31,876 nt of DNA from Asterionellopsis glacialis (Eukaryota > Bacillariophyta > Plagiogrammaphyceae > Rhaphoneidales > Asterionellopsidaceae): assembly GCA_014885115.2 (NCBI GenBank), contig WKLE02002389.1, positions 1-31,876 on the forward strand, in the 5' to 3' direction. Positions 21,542-31,686 of the stretch are shown here, piece after piece; position 1 is the first letter of the stretch, and every line of letters starts with the position of its first letter. The notes below the pieces were generated by a model, which made no database searches, was not told the origin of the DNA, and saw only the letters and a program-made list of their open reading frames with translations. The position numbers and the translations under genes were made by a program.

Positions 21542-22070
21542 GGTTACAAGTTGAAAGTGCTTGACAGTCTGAAAACCGGATACAAAAAGTGCACCAAATG
21601 CAAAACTTGGGGCCCCGCGCTGTGGAGCTGTCGATGAAAATATCGGGAGTGACGGACCATGCACGGACAGTTTGGTTTGACTGGCGCGCGACGTGAGACG
21701 TTCAGACGTCGACGATGAACGATGAACGATCAACAATCAACAATATCGAAATAGTATCATCAATCATACAATTTATCGTGTGTACAGTATGATGTATTTA
21801 CAACAAAAGCTGCCGGAAAATCGAAATGTGTTGTTTGTCCTGTTTAAAAAGTTTGCGCCTCCTAAAAGCATTTTTAAGGTCCTGTATATCAATTTGATTT
21901 CAAAAATGTTCTAAATGAAAATGAGACTAGCTTATTTCATTTTGTATTTATATGATTACTGATTGGTATTCTAATCGTATCATAAGAGGTTTCTTGTGTA
22001 TTTCATTGTGTCATTTCAAAAAAGGAGCATAAATTGGAAAATAATAATTATAATAGTGAATTGTTCCTTG
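21542..22070. other. Upstream region of BCAS2
   Basis: About 530 nt. Four 7-bp units (GATGAAC, GATGAAC, GATCAAC, AATCAAC) run from 21714 to 21741. A GGCGCGCG word lies at about 21683-21690, near ACGT-containing words. The remainder is AT-rich 3' flank of the next minus-strand gene. Confidence 0.55.
21714..21741. repeat. 7-bp tandem repeat (4 units)
   Basis: GATGAAC twice, then GATCAAC and AATCAAC, end to end, about 175-200 nt upstream of the BCAS2 start. The pattern looks like a small slippage-derived repeat. Confidence 0.6.
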
Positions 22071-22961
22071 TTAGTCGGAACTATGTTTTTCAGTTTCATC
22101 ATGTTCGTCAGTTTCATCCTCTGCTGGTGGTGCGGATACAGGGGCATCTGTTGATTCGACCTCAGGTTCAGGCGAAGGCTTTATCACTTGCGAAGGTGTA
22201 TCTTGAGAAGCATCATCCCTGGTCTCCGATTTTGGTGGTGTTAGAGGGGTATGGTTGATTATAGATGATGGCATGGCAGAATCGGACGAATCCATCTCTA
22301 TCTCTACACTAGATGTCCTTGAACCGTATACAACCCCCACCGCAAGCGCTATAACTATAACCATTAAAAATGCAAAGACCATTTGAAAGCGGCGGTTCTT
22401 TAAAAATAGCTGTTTGAAAGAAGAATCCCCAGCACTTTGTGTGTCCTCTTTAACTACAGAGGCCTGCACTGTTAATATGCTGTTACGACGGGATGATTCG
22501 ATGTCATCATCAACCAACTCAGCATCAAGCAAAATTTCACTGGAGTTATTGTTCGGTTGCTGTTCTTCGGTTTGCTGAGGAGCCAAAGCTTCTAACGACT
22601 CCTCATTTAGGCCGTTACCTAGACCTGCAACATGGAAAGCGCCCGGAACAGAAAGTGTCCGACGGGCTGCTCGGTCCACAGAGGACGGAGGTACGTCTTC
22701 ACTTTTTTTCCTTTGGATCTGAGGAGAGTCCACGTCCAACTTGCTTGCTTCTTTCTTCTCCATACGGTAAATATCTTCGTCTTTCATTGAAATATGAATG
22801 GGTAAAGGATACCCTTGTTCGATGTCGTCACCTTTGGTTGTTAAATGTTGCGCTGTGTGGAACAAGGACGATTCTGTGTTTTGATCTTCAATGATCTTCT
22901 CGAAGACAGCATCAAGGAAGGAGTCCTCGTCATTAAATGAGTCTTCAAAATTATGAGACAT
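22071..22961 (-). CDS. Single-pass membrane protein, unknown function
   Basis: A single exon of 296 residues; I do not recognise a family. The N-terminal ~190 residues are acidic and hydrophilic (start FEDSFNDEDSFLDAVFEKIIEDQ). Near residues 192-217 a basic patch (LKNRR) precedes a strong transmembrane helix (VFAFLMVIVIALAVGVVYG). The C-terminal ~75 residues are Ser/Pro/Glu/Asp-rich and end in an acidic DETDEHDETEKHSSD tail. With the positive patch on the N-side, the N-terminus should be cytosolic (type II). The layout recalls diatom proteins that have an acidic cytosolic part, a central helix and an extracellular repeat domain, but no repeat domain follows here. The protein may be a short family member; this is speculation. 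Codon usage and length argue for a real gene. Confidence 0.7.
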   Translation of the reverse strand: MSHNFEDSFNDEDSFLDAVFEKIIEDQNTESSLFHTAQHLTTKGDDIEQGYPLPIHISMKDEDIYRMEKKEASKLDVDSPQIQRKKSEDVPPSSVDRAARRTLSVPGAFHVAGLGNGLNEESLEALAPQQTEEQQPNNNSSEILLDAELVDDDIESSRRNSILTVQASVVKEDTQSAGDSSFKQLFLKNRRFQMVFAFLMVIVIALAVGVVYGSRTSSVEIEMDSSDSAMPSSIINHTPLTPPKSETRDDASQDTPSQVIKPSPEPEVESTDAPVSAPPAEDETDEHDETEKHSSD

Positions 22962-23720
22962 ACTTTTTCTATATATGTGAGAACGAAAAATAAGAACGAG
23001 ACCTTTTCCGTGCTTTCACTGGTTTGTGGTGACAGTTTCGTATTTCGTGTTGGACGCGGTTTTGTATTTTTGATTTTTTATCCATGCTTCAGCTTGATAA
23101 TTTCAGTCTTATCAAACTGCTTCCGTATGTTGATTACTGGGTTCTACATACAAGATATTTCTACGTAGCAATAATACTGCTTTCACTGGGTTCTAGAACA
23201 CTGTTCTAGATTCTTTTGATTCTTGCTTTCGCCTCCTGCTGATAAAGTCTACGGTACTTGTTACAGTGAGTAGAAGCTATAGAGGTTTGTCGTGTATGAA
23301 ACTTTTGCAATAGACCTACCCCACCAAGCATCAAATAATTTTATTTGATAGATCTATCTCAACATGACATGAGATTGTCCTCCTCGACATATAACTTAAT
23401 AGAAAAGCTGCCCAAAACAAGGTAAACCGTTTGTAAGTGTATCTAAAAATGTACCTTTTATGTTAGCAGGTCGCACCCTAAATTAAAAACTTGCAGGGAA
23501 ACTACAAAAATTCTCTTGACCCTCTGTCACATTGTTTGTGTTGAATATTGATATGCCAAATTTCCTATTAGTAGTTGTGACTAGAGCTTAAGGTATGCCA
23601 CAGAAGAGTAAAGTTAAACTGTCTGGGGCATTGAACGGCTGAACGTATCACGTATCAACAAAGAGCAACTAAAACAAACCTGAAATAGATTTAATAGAAG
23701 ACAATTACAAGCGCCTACTT
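22962..23720. promoter_or_regulatory. Upstream region of the membrane-protein gene, with an HSE-like palindrome
   Basis: About 760 nt between the start codon at 22961 and the proteasome gene's 3' end. It carries the inverted repeat TCTAGAAC-ACT-GTTCTAGA at 23192-23210 (8-bp arms, 3-nt spacer). With the preceding base this includes TTCTAGAA and a further TTC, which resembles a heat-shock element (TTCnnGAA). It lies about 230 nt upstream of the membrane-protein ATG. Confidence 0.5.
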
Positions 23721-24807
23721 TTATATTATGTCGTGTTCTTCAATTTGCTCTGGTGAAGACATTCCCTGAGATACAATCTGTGCAGATACGGCCAAATCTT
23801 CACTAAATACTTTTCTCCAGCCGTCTTTGGTAATCAAATAAACACCAATAAATCCCCCACTGAAGGCATCTCGAAAGGTTGCGTGACGAATGGCTTTAAT
23901 TCCCAAGGCAATTGCCTCATCTTCAGTCAAATCATATCGGTATTCTGTGTCAAGAATACCTAATGCAAATGTACTTCCAGATCCGACAGAAAACATATCA
24001 CCTCCAATACGGACACCGGTATTGTCAACATAGTAAATGCTTGGTTTTCCAATAATCTCATCATCAAATCCCATAATCATAGTTCCAACTGATAAACCTA
24101 ATGCCTTATTTTGATAGAGTGCGTTCGATAAGATACGAGAAGCACGAGCAACTGACATACTTCTACCTTCCTTTAGTTGGTGCGCCTTGGCTTCTGCTTT
24201 CAATTTGCGAATCCAAAATCCACAATCTGCTGCACCACCTGCCATTGTACCAAGGATACGCCTGAATACAATGATTTTGGAAATGTAATGTAATGCAAAA
24301 TTTCAAAAGAAAAAAAAATAGAGGTGAGATACACATATGCCACCATGATGCAAAAACAACGCATTGCCACAAAGAATTGTAGAATATATCGTCAACTTAC
24401 GGACTAACAGGCAGCACTTTTTGAGTCGTTTTGGAGCCAACAAAGTTTCCAATACTTGCCCTCGAATCTACTGCAGCTATTATTCCTCCTTGAAATTTGA
24501 AAGAAAGAGTCGTTGTACCATGAGCAAATTCCAGAGGAGGAGGAGAAACGGTTTCAAATGGAGATGAATTCCAGTTGCCGTTGCCTTCGAAATGACTGGA
24601 AATTCCACCAAAGGAACTCGCCTGTATTGTATCAAATTGCATAACAATCAGTAGTGCAGCTGCTGTAAGCATAATGAAAGGTTGTGACATGCCACGTCTT
24701 TGTCGTGTTTGATGCATATTTGTTGGATGCCCACGTAGCAGGGAAAAACAAGAACATAATTCATTGTTCTCCAAAATAGGAGGAAATGCCTGTATATCAC
24801 TTCTCAT
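23721..24807 (-). CDS. PSMB5: 20S proteasome subunit beta type-5
   Basis: Two exons, 24807-24401 and 24261-23721 (139-nt intron), give 315 residues. Beta5 is the chymotrypsin-like catalytic subunit of the 20S proteasome. Processing before HG-TTTLSF exposes T98 as the catalytic Thr1. Asp17 and Lys33 of the mature numbering are present (VDSRAS and TTQKV). The spliced protein reads [22 protein letters not shown], matching the beta5 signature. Later motifs are [21 protein letters not shown] and RDAFSGG. The propeptide is unusual: it is 97 residues from the first ATG, or 67 or 58 from M31 or M40. It contains a basic HQTRQRRG patch followed by a hydrophobic run (about residues 44-56) and a possible signal-peptidase-like site near IQA-SS. 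Whether this is a working targeting signal is open. Confidence 0.93.
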
Positions 24808-25222
24808 TTTAGCGTTTGCTGTATAATATAAATTAGATCAATCTGGTAACCTATCACTCACTGCGATCTCAGCTTGTTACTCATCTCGTTGTGTTGTTGT
24901 GTTATGATGGTGCGTGGTGGTGTGTCGAAAAAGTTGAGCCATCATGATCTCGAGATCTGCTGTTGTGATTTTCTACATCACATTAAGGCTAAGGTTAAAA
25001 AGAGAGTGCGAGAGGCAGTGACTTGTGCAAGTCAAGTTCAATGCCGTTCCATCTTCACTTATTCCTGTGACAAAAAGATGAGAAAAGGGACAAGAGAAAG
25101 TTGGTTTGAAAAGTAATGATCATACAACACAAACATGTTTACTATTTAGATGAATTTCACGAAAATACAACACCAGTCCTTCACAAGGTAACGAACTGCA
25201 CCCTCATTGCATTTTTCCTTTT
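24808..25222. other. Intergenic region between proteasome beta5 and DHFR-TS
   Basis: About 415 nt. It holds the upstream region of the proteasome gene and the 3' flank of DHFR-TS. A plus-strand frame from an ATG at 24904 to 25116 (70 residues) has no recognisable domain. I do not call it a gene. Confidence 0.5.
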
Positions 25223-26954
<1,732 letters not shown>

Positions 26955-27635
26955 TTGTGGGATCCTCAGTTTGATTTCTTTTTTTTTTCTTTGTCTCTTG
27001 ATTTTCTGCTCACGTAACAATGTAGCAGAAGCAAAAGACAGGGATGACCAAGAGAGAAATGTAGGTGTAAGCTCTGAAGGCAGTGTGTGTTCAGTTGTTT
27101 TGCAAATGTGCCTGAATCAGCCGTCAAAGCAAGGTGGGACACGAGAAACAAAAGAAAAGAAATCATGTATTTTGCTTGGCTGGTGTTTTTTTGGCGCGCC
27201 CATCTATCAAGAATGCTAACCTTAGCTTTAGTTAGTTTATTATAATATCCAATATATTCTCAAATACTATGGAATACAAACGAGTGTATAATTATATAAA
27301 ACTTCCCAGTACATGTTTATCTTTTTTGTCGAACACTTCCCAACATGATTCTGTGACACTTTTTAGACAGTATCTTTAGGGAGCAATCCGTCCGTTGAGA
27401 AATCGAATCATTTTTCAACTTTTTTTTCAATCACTCCAAAAGAGCGAGCTCTTTCAAAAAGAGTGCAAACGCGCCTGCGACAACCATCACGACGACTGCC
27501 AACAGCACCAATTTAGTCCTACGCAGCGAAAGCATCCCTAAAATCAAAACACATAGGATAGCTAAAGACGCAGCGTCGCAACGATTTCATCTACGCAGTA
27601 CGTAGAACTTCAAACAAGACTTTAGATATCTTTGC
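26955..27635. promoter_or_regulatory. Divergent promoter region between DHFR-TS and J-protein
   Basis: A stretch of 681 nt between two divergent start codons. The E2F-like word TTTGGCGCGCC at 27190-27200 lies about 235 nt upstream of the DHFR-TS ATG. The part next to the J-protein gene is enriched for GC words such as CGCGCCTGCG (27472-27481). No other gene is visible. Confidence 0.6.
27190..27200 (+). promoter_or_regulatory. E2F-like site upstream of DHFR-TS
   Basis: TTTGGCGC at 27190-27197 fits the classical E2F/DP consensus TTTSSCGC, and the adjacent bases complete the palindromic GGCGCGCC. In animals and plants, E2F drives S-phase genes including DHFR and TS. The position relative to DHFR-TS supports the call; binding has not been shown. 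Confidence 0.5.
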
Positions 27636-29243
27636 ATGCCACCATCGGCAACAATGAACGGGACTTCGAATGGATACCATGGTGGAGATGATTCAATTTT
27701 AGTGTTGTACAAGATTGTGAATTCTCCGACTGACAAGGGTGGTCTTTTCAACGCGTTTCGGATGCCGCGAAACAGCTCCGTCACCTTGAAGACTATCAAG
27801 CAACATTGTGCTGCGCTTCATTCCTTGAATGCTGCTGGACCTGATGGGTATCATTGGAGAGTTTGCATGGAAGATAATCGAACCAATCCACCCAAATCAG
27901 GACCTATCCCCTTTTCGTGGTGGGACATTCAAGATGAAAATGCTAGACTTCCCGTCAAGGAATCCACACCACAAGAATTGGAACACTTGTTCTTCCCTAA
28001 GCATTCTTCATCAAGTGGTAGTTCCGCAGATTCGAGTTCCGCCTCCAAGGCTGCCAAGGGTGCCTTCAAAACTTTAGGAAAAGCTATGAATGCAGTTGTA
28101 GATACCGCTGCTGGAAGCAGTGGTGTTGATCATCATGGTCCACCTGTTGGTTTCATTGCCTTTAAGTTACTTGACCTTGTTCAATTACATGACGCACACG
28201 AACAAAAACATGGTGGAGCATCCGGAGGAGGATTTACGACACCCACTGCCGCAATGTCAAGACCTGCTCGTACCACATCAGTACCTGCCCCTGCAGCGGC
28301 AGCCCGTGTTGCACCTGTAGGTAGAACTCCAGTCCGACCTTCCGCAGCACCACGTCCAGCAACTGCTGCTCCACAATCTGCGGCACGACCTGCACCAGCC
28401 CCAGCTTCCTCGCGGACAGCCCGAAGACCTCCACCAGCTGCAGCACCTGTACCTGCTGCCACGGCAAATCTTATGGACTTTGATGGACCTCCAGCTTCGA
28501 CGTCGGCGGGTCCTGCTGCAGCACCCCATGTGGCTGCTCATGCGTTACATAGGATGAACACCTCACCTGCCAATATGAATCCAAACGAAACTCGTGCGCA
28601 ACGTCTTAAACGTGAGTACGAACAAAACAAAAATAAACAAAATAGAGTTTGGGATGAAGTCGATCAACGTTGGGTGGCAGTGGATCCCAAACAGTCCACC
28701 AAGGCTGGGAGTACATCCGCACCACCTGGAGCTGCAACAACACCGTCAGCTGTTCCCAAGTTAACTACGACCAAAGCAAAAGGTATTTCAATCGATGCAT
28801 CCAATGCAGTGGGTAAATCAGCAAATGTTGCAGCTGCTGTAAACAAACGTGTCAATGAAATGAAGGAGTCACAAGCCAAGGCACTCCAAGAAGTGCGAGA
28901 CCGAGAAAATAAGAAAAAAATGGAGGATGCTGAAGAAGATGAGGTCCGAAAGAGACTTGAACCAAAAATTAAAGCGTGGAGTGAAGAACATGGTAAAAAG
29001 AAACAATTGCGTGCCTTGTTGGCTTCCTTACATACTATTCTGTGGCCCGATGCGAAATGGAAAACGGTTACGATTGGTGATCTTCTCGATGACAAAAAGG
29101 TCAAATTGGCGTTCCATAAGGCCTCCCGTGTTGTCCATCCTGACAAAACTCATCATTTAGATGCAGAAAAACGATTTTTAGCCAAACGAATCTTTGATGC
29201 CTTGAGCCAGGCCAAGAGTGACTTTGACAATGGTGTCAACTAA
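27636..29243 (+). CDS. Auxilin-like J-domain protein with a DIX-like N-terminal domain
   Basis: A single exon of 535 residues. The C-terminal ~80 residues form an auxilin/cyclin-G-kinase type J-domain: QLRALLASLHTILWPDAKWKTV, then HPD at 501-503 and KRIFDALSQAKSDF. This type recruits Hsp70 to uncoat clathrin vesicles. Residues 279-283 (LMDFD) match a clathrin box (L-hydrophobic-x-hydrophobic-acidic). The middle is Ala/Pro/Arg-rich and low in complexity. Residues about 21-121 form a separate globular domain (ILVLYKIV, GGLFNAFRMP, VTLKTIKQHCAAL, YHWRVCMED, WWDIQDENARLPV). Its order of strands and helix resembles a DIX domain. The region just before the J-domain is a charged helix. Auxilin function is a strong inference; the DIX-like call is tentative. 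Confidence 0.85.
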   Translation: MPPSATMNGTSNGYHGGDDSILVLYKIVNSPTDKGGLFNAFRMPRNSSVTLKTIKQHCAALHSLNAAGPDGYHWRVCMEDNRTNPPKSGPIPFSWWDIQDENARLPVKESTPQELEHLFFPKHSSSSGSSADSSSASKAAKGAFKTLGKAMNAVVDTAAGSSGVDHHGPPVGFIAFKLLDLVQLHDAHEQKHGGASGGGFTTPTAAMSRPARTTSVPAPAAAARVAPVGRTPVRPSAAPRPATAAPQSAARPAPAPASSRTARRPPPAAAPVPAATANLMDFDGPPASTSAGPAAAPHVAAHALHRMNTSPANMNPNETRAQRLKREYEQNKNKQNRVWDEVDQRWVAVDPKQSTKAGSTSAPPGAATTPSAVPKLTTTKAKGISIDASNAVGKSANVAAAVNKRVNEMKESQAKALQEVRDRENKKKMEDAEEDEVRKRLEPKIKAWSEEHGKKKQLRALLASLHTILWPDAKWKTVTIGDLLDDKKVKLAFHKASRVVHPDKTHHLDAEKRFLAKRIFDALSQAKSDFDNGVN

Positions 29244-29886
29244 AACTTCTTTTTTAAAACAAATATAGGATACGGAAAAGTGGGTGCAATGGACGATGCG
29301 CCTCGAGGAAGCAGTTGAAAATCATAAAAATGCATTTTACGATACTTTAGTAGATTTATGTATGAGTGCAATAAAGAAAATAGAAAAAGAATTATTGTTT
29401 TCCACGTGGTGTAATGAGTATCTAATGAAGTATGAACAACTAAGAAATAATTATAATATGCTGTTTCAAAACAACATCTTGTGCTTAATTTTTCAATGCA
29501 AAGGTCGAAAACAAACATCAAAATCAGTAATACACTTACGAGCCTACCAAACTTTTACGGTTATTGAAGGACGTGCACAGGTATACAAATTTCTTCATGA
29601 GGTGATCTATTATAAAATAACGTAGGACTATGTATTTCTGTGTAAAGGCATTACTCGATCTGTGCATTCGAGATATACCATATCTTTTGGGGCCAAGGTT
29701 CAAAACTAAAGATTCCGAGTGGGCATGATACTTTCATGTGTTACACGCACTGGAGAAACCTTTGTCATTTGACTTTGCTGTTTATTTTTATTCCAAAAGA
29801 CTATTGGATACCGTTGTGTTAAATATCTTTTCTAGTTAAAGATAGCAATGTGACCATTGTTCGCCAAGGAAGAAAAGTGATATCAG
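29244..29886. other. 3' flank between J-protein and bestrophin-like gene
   Basis: About 640 nt between two converging genes. It is very AT-rich. A GTG-initiated plus-strand frame (29284-29625) has no family resemblance and was not called. No RNA gene was recognised. Confidence 0.5.
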
Positions 29887-31403
29887 TCAGCGGAGATCCC
29901 CAATTCTAAAAGAACAAGACTCTCTAAAGGGGTTTTGTGCTGAAGTCGGTTTGGCTTCTGCTGACTTTGCAAATGATCGCAAGTCACCCCTCTCTGCTCG
30001 TGCATCGATTTCTAAAATTTGTATTTCGATTGTTTCACAAAACCGATCTAAAGGTAGATCTACAACGTCAGTTCCGAATGGATCCACCATAGTTCTGAAA
30101 TTGGAATGTATCAATCATGATTAACGCAAGCGTATTGTGTCGGTACAATGTAAAAATAGTGTGAGGCGTCGAGAGCTATCAAACAATAAATGCACCTCCT
30201 TTAGATAGGGGTTTTACACATTGTGTTGAAGTAGTTACTTACGTTCCCATCAACATTAAAAGGAGATTGATCGTAGATATCAAACCAACAAATAAGGGCG
30301 CCGCCCATCTCATGCTAACTGACCATGCTATCGGAGCAGCTAAGAAAAAGGTGTAAAAAATAGCGAAATGGGCGACGTCATAGGACTTGGGAAGTCCCGA
30401 AACTCGTACCCGGATAGTATCACCGATTAGGTTGGATAGCCTGACAAGTGCGTTGTCAAAACTACGGAATAGCTGAGTGTATGCCTTATGATCATAGCCG
30501 AGGCAGAGAGCATCACCCTTTTTGTTATATGCATGAACAAAAGCGTGTCGTATCATGTCTATCGCATAATAAGGCTGCCAACATGGATGCTTGTCTATGT
30601 CACGGAGCTCTTCTTCGGTTAGTATACCTTTTCTGACTAGAACTGGACCTGATTCACCACTTTCACAGAGAGACTTTCCTCGAAGTTGAGATTTGCAAGC
30701 ATAAGCATACACAATAATGAAGCGCGATATACGGTCGGCCACAGCTCTGTCCGCGACCCACTTTCTATTCATCTGAGCCAAGTCAATAGTGGCAGAGATT
30801 ATACTTCCCCAGTATACGCGACCCTCCCACCATCTATGGTCTATTAATTAGATCGCAATTGTAAAATTCATACAAAGGAGTTAGTCGTGAAAAGTCTTTA
30901 TTTCAAATCATCCACGAGAAAGATATGGGCCGATCATACTTACAGCATACATTGAATCGGAATATTACCGAAAAGGTAAAGAGGACTCCAATTGTTTTGA
31001 GCGCGCCCGAAGTATTTTCGAGGTATCCCAACCATCGATCTGCCGTTCCGTTGGGTTCATTATCAGCTTCCACTTTGGCTTTGTCTGCGCCCCAAGCACA
31101 GATACACGACCAGGCTGTAAGTACTGCAACGTTCGTACATACAAACATTACTTTTGGTATCATGGCACGAAAAAGACTCTTCAACAAGAAACCCTCTTCC
31201 TTGATCGTACTTGCTGTATCATCTTTGGTTGCATGGCGACGGCGATTCTTCTGAGACTTCGACTTCTTCCACATTCGTTGACCAAAATGTAATGATTTGG
31301 CTTTTGGTAATGTTTCCGGCTTCGTTGTCTCCAATTTCAATCCGCCTTCACCATGAGACTCATGGTTGCATTTGCCATCTTGAGTATCAGTAGTTTTCTG
31401 CAT
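29887..31403 (-). CDS. Bestrophin-like anion channel
   Basis: Three exons, 31403-30944, 30840-30243 and 30094-29887 (introns of 103 and 148 nt), give 421 residues. Bestrophin/RFP-TM family proteins form pentameric anion channels; some algal members carry bicarbonate into the thylakoid. The N-terminal ~85 residues are hydrophilic and basic (KKSKSQKNRRRHATK), then come two transmembrane segments (VMFVCTNVAVLTAW and GVLFTFSVIF). The spliced junction gives FRFNVCYHRWWEGRVYWGSII, matching the family's RWWEGR signature. Exon 2 ends with more membrane segments (DVAHFAIFYTFFLAAPIAW and PLFVGLISTINLLLMLMG). Exon 3 begins with MVDPFGTDVVDLPLDRFCETIEIQI, the family's conserved PFG-acidic segment. I see no signal peptide or ASAFAP motif, so a plastid location is not supported by the sequence. 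Confidence 0.9.
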
Positions 31404-31424
31404 ATTTTTATGAAAGTGTTTTAC

Positions 31425-31470
31425 GTGTCAGGAAGTCTCTAGTCTGGGGTGTCAGGAAGTCTAGTCTGGG
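31425..31470. repeat. Imperfect tandem repeat (24 + 22 bp)
   Basis: The units GTGTCAGGAAGTCT(CT)AGTCTGGG and GTGTCAGGAAGTCTAGTCTGGG are head to tail and differ only by a CT insertion. It lies just upstream of the bestrophin start codon (31403), so it would sit in the 5'UTR or proximal promoter. Confidence 0.65.
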
Positions 31471-31526
31471 GTACGTGTATTAACCTATTTACTAAAAACT
31501 ATGGTTACTCTACAAGCTCTCACTAC

Positions 31527-31686
31527 GTACCAGGTACAGAGGAAATTGTTTTTTTTTCTGTTGTTCTCTCCAGAGTTGAAGCATTTTACTAAGTGACAGC
31601 TATTTTTTTATTACTGCTTGGTCCCCTCCACCGTAGGACTTCTACAGGGCTCAGGTGCATTTTCGGACTAAATGTGTACCTGGTAC
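31527..31686. repeat. Two TACCWGGTA palindromes upstream of the bestrophin gene
   Basis: GTACCAGGTAC at 31527-31537 and GTACCTGGTAC at 31676-31686, the latter running on into an overlapping GGTACCTGGCAC. They are about 125 and 275 nt upstream of the bestrophin ATG. This is the same motif class as at 8264-8504, 11764 and 16535. Confidence 0.55.

Noticed and set aside
21542..21736. N-terminal extension of BCAS2 (65 extra codons)
   Set aside because: The family domain begins just after the ATG at 21541, and the extension covers a 7-bp tandem repeat and GC words typical of a promoter.
22953..23168. 71-residue plus-strand frame overlapping the start of the membrane-protein gene
   Set aside because: It is hydrophobic but lies in the promoter of the opposite-strand gene and lacks homology; it looks accidental.
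24904..25116. 70-residue plus-strand frame between proteasome beta5 and DHFR-TS
   Set aside because: It has no recognisable domain, an odd Cys/Lys composition, and lies entirely in the promoter of the proteasome gene; a chance ORF is the simpler reading.
26955..27020. N-terminal extension of DHFR (basic RQRRKKKEIK)
   Set aside because: It begins with TTG, has no ATG, and the basic residues come from a purine-rich leader; the ATG at 26954 is the natural start.
28181..28541. Minus-strand frames inside the J-protein gene (Ala/Gly/Arg-rich and Cys/Arg-rich)
   Set aside because: They are mirror products of the Ala/Pro-rich low-complexity coding sequence on the plus strand.
29284..29625. 113-residue plus-strand frame after the J-protein gene
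   Set aside because: It starts with GTG and is in very AT-rich DNA where stop codons are few by chance only in one frame; there is no family resemblance and no splice signal links it to the J-protein.
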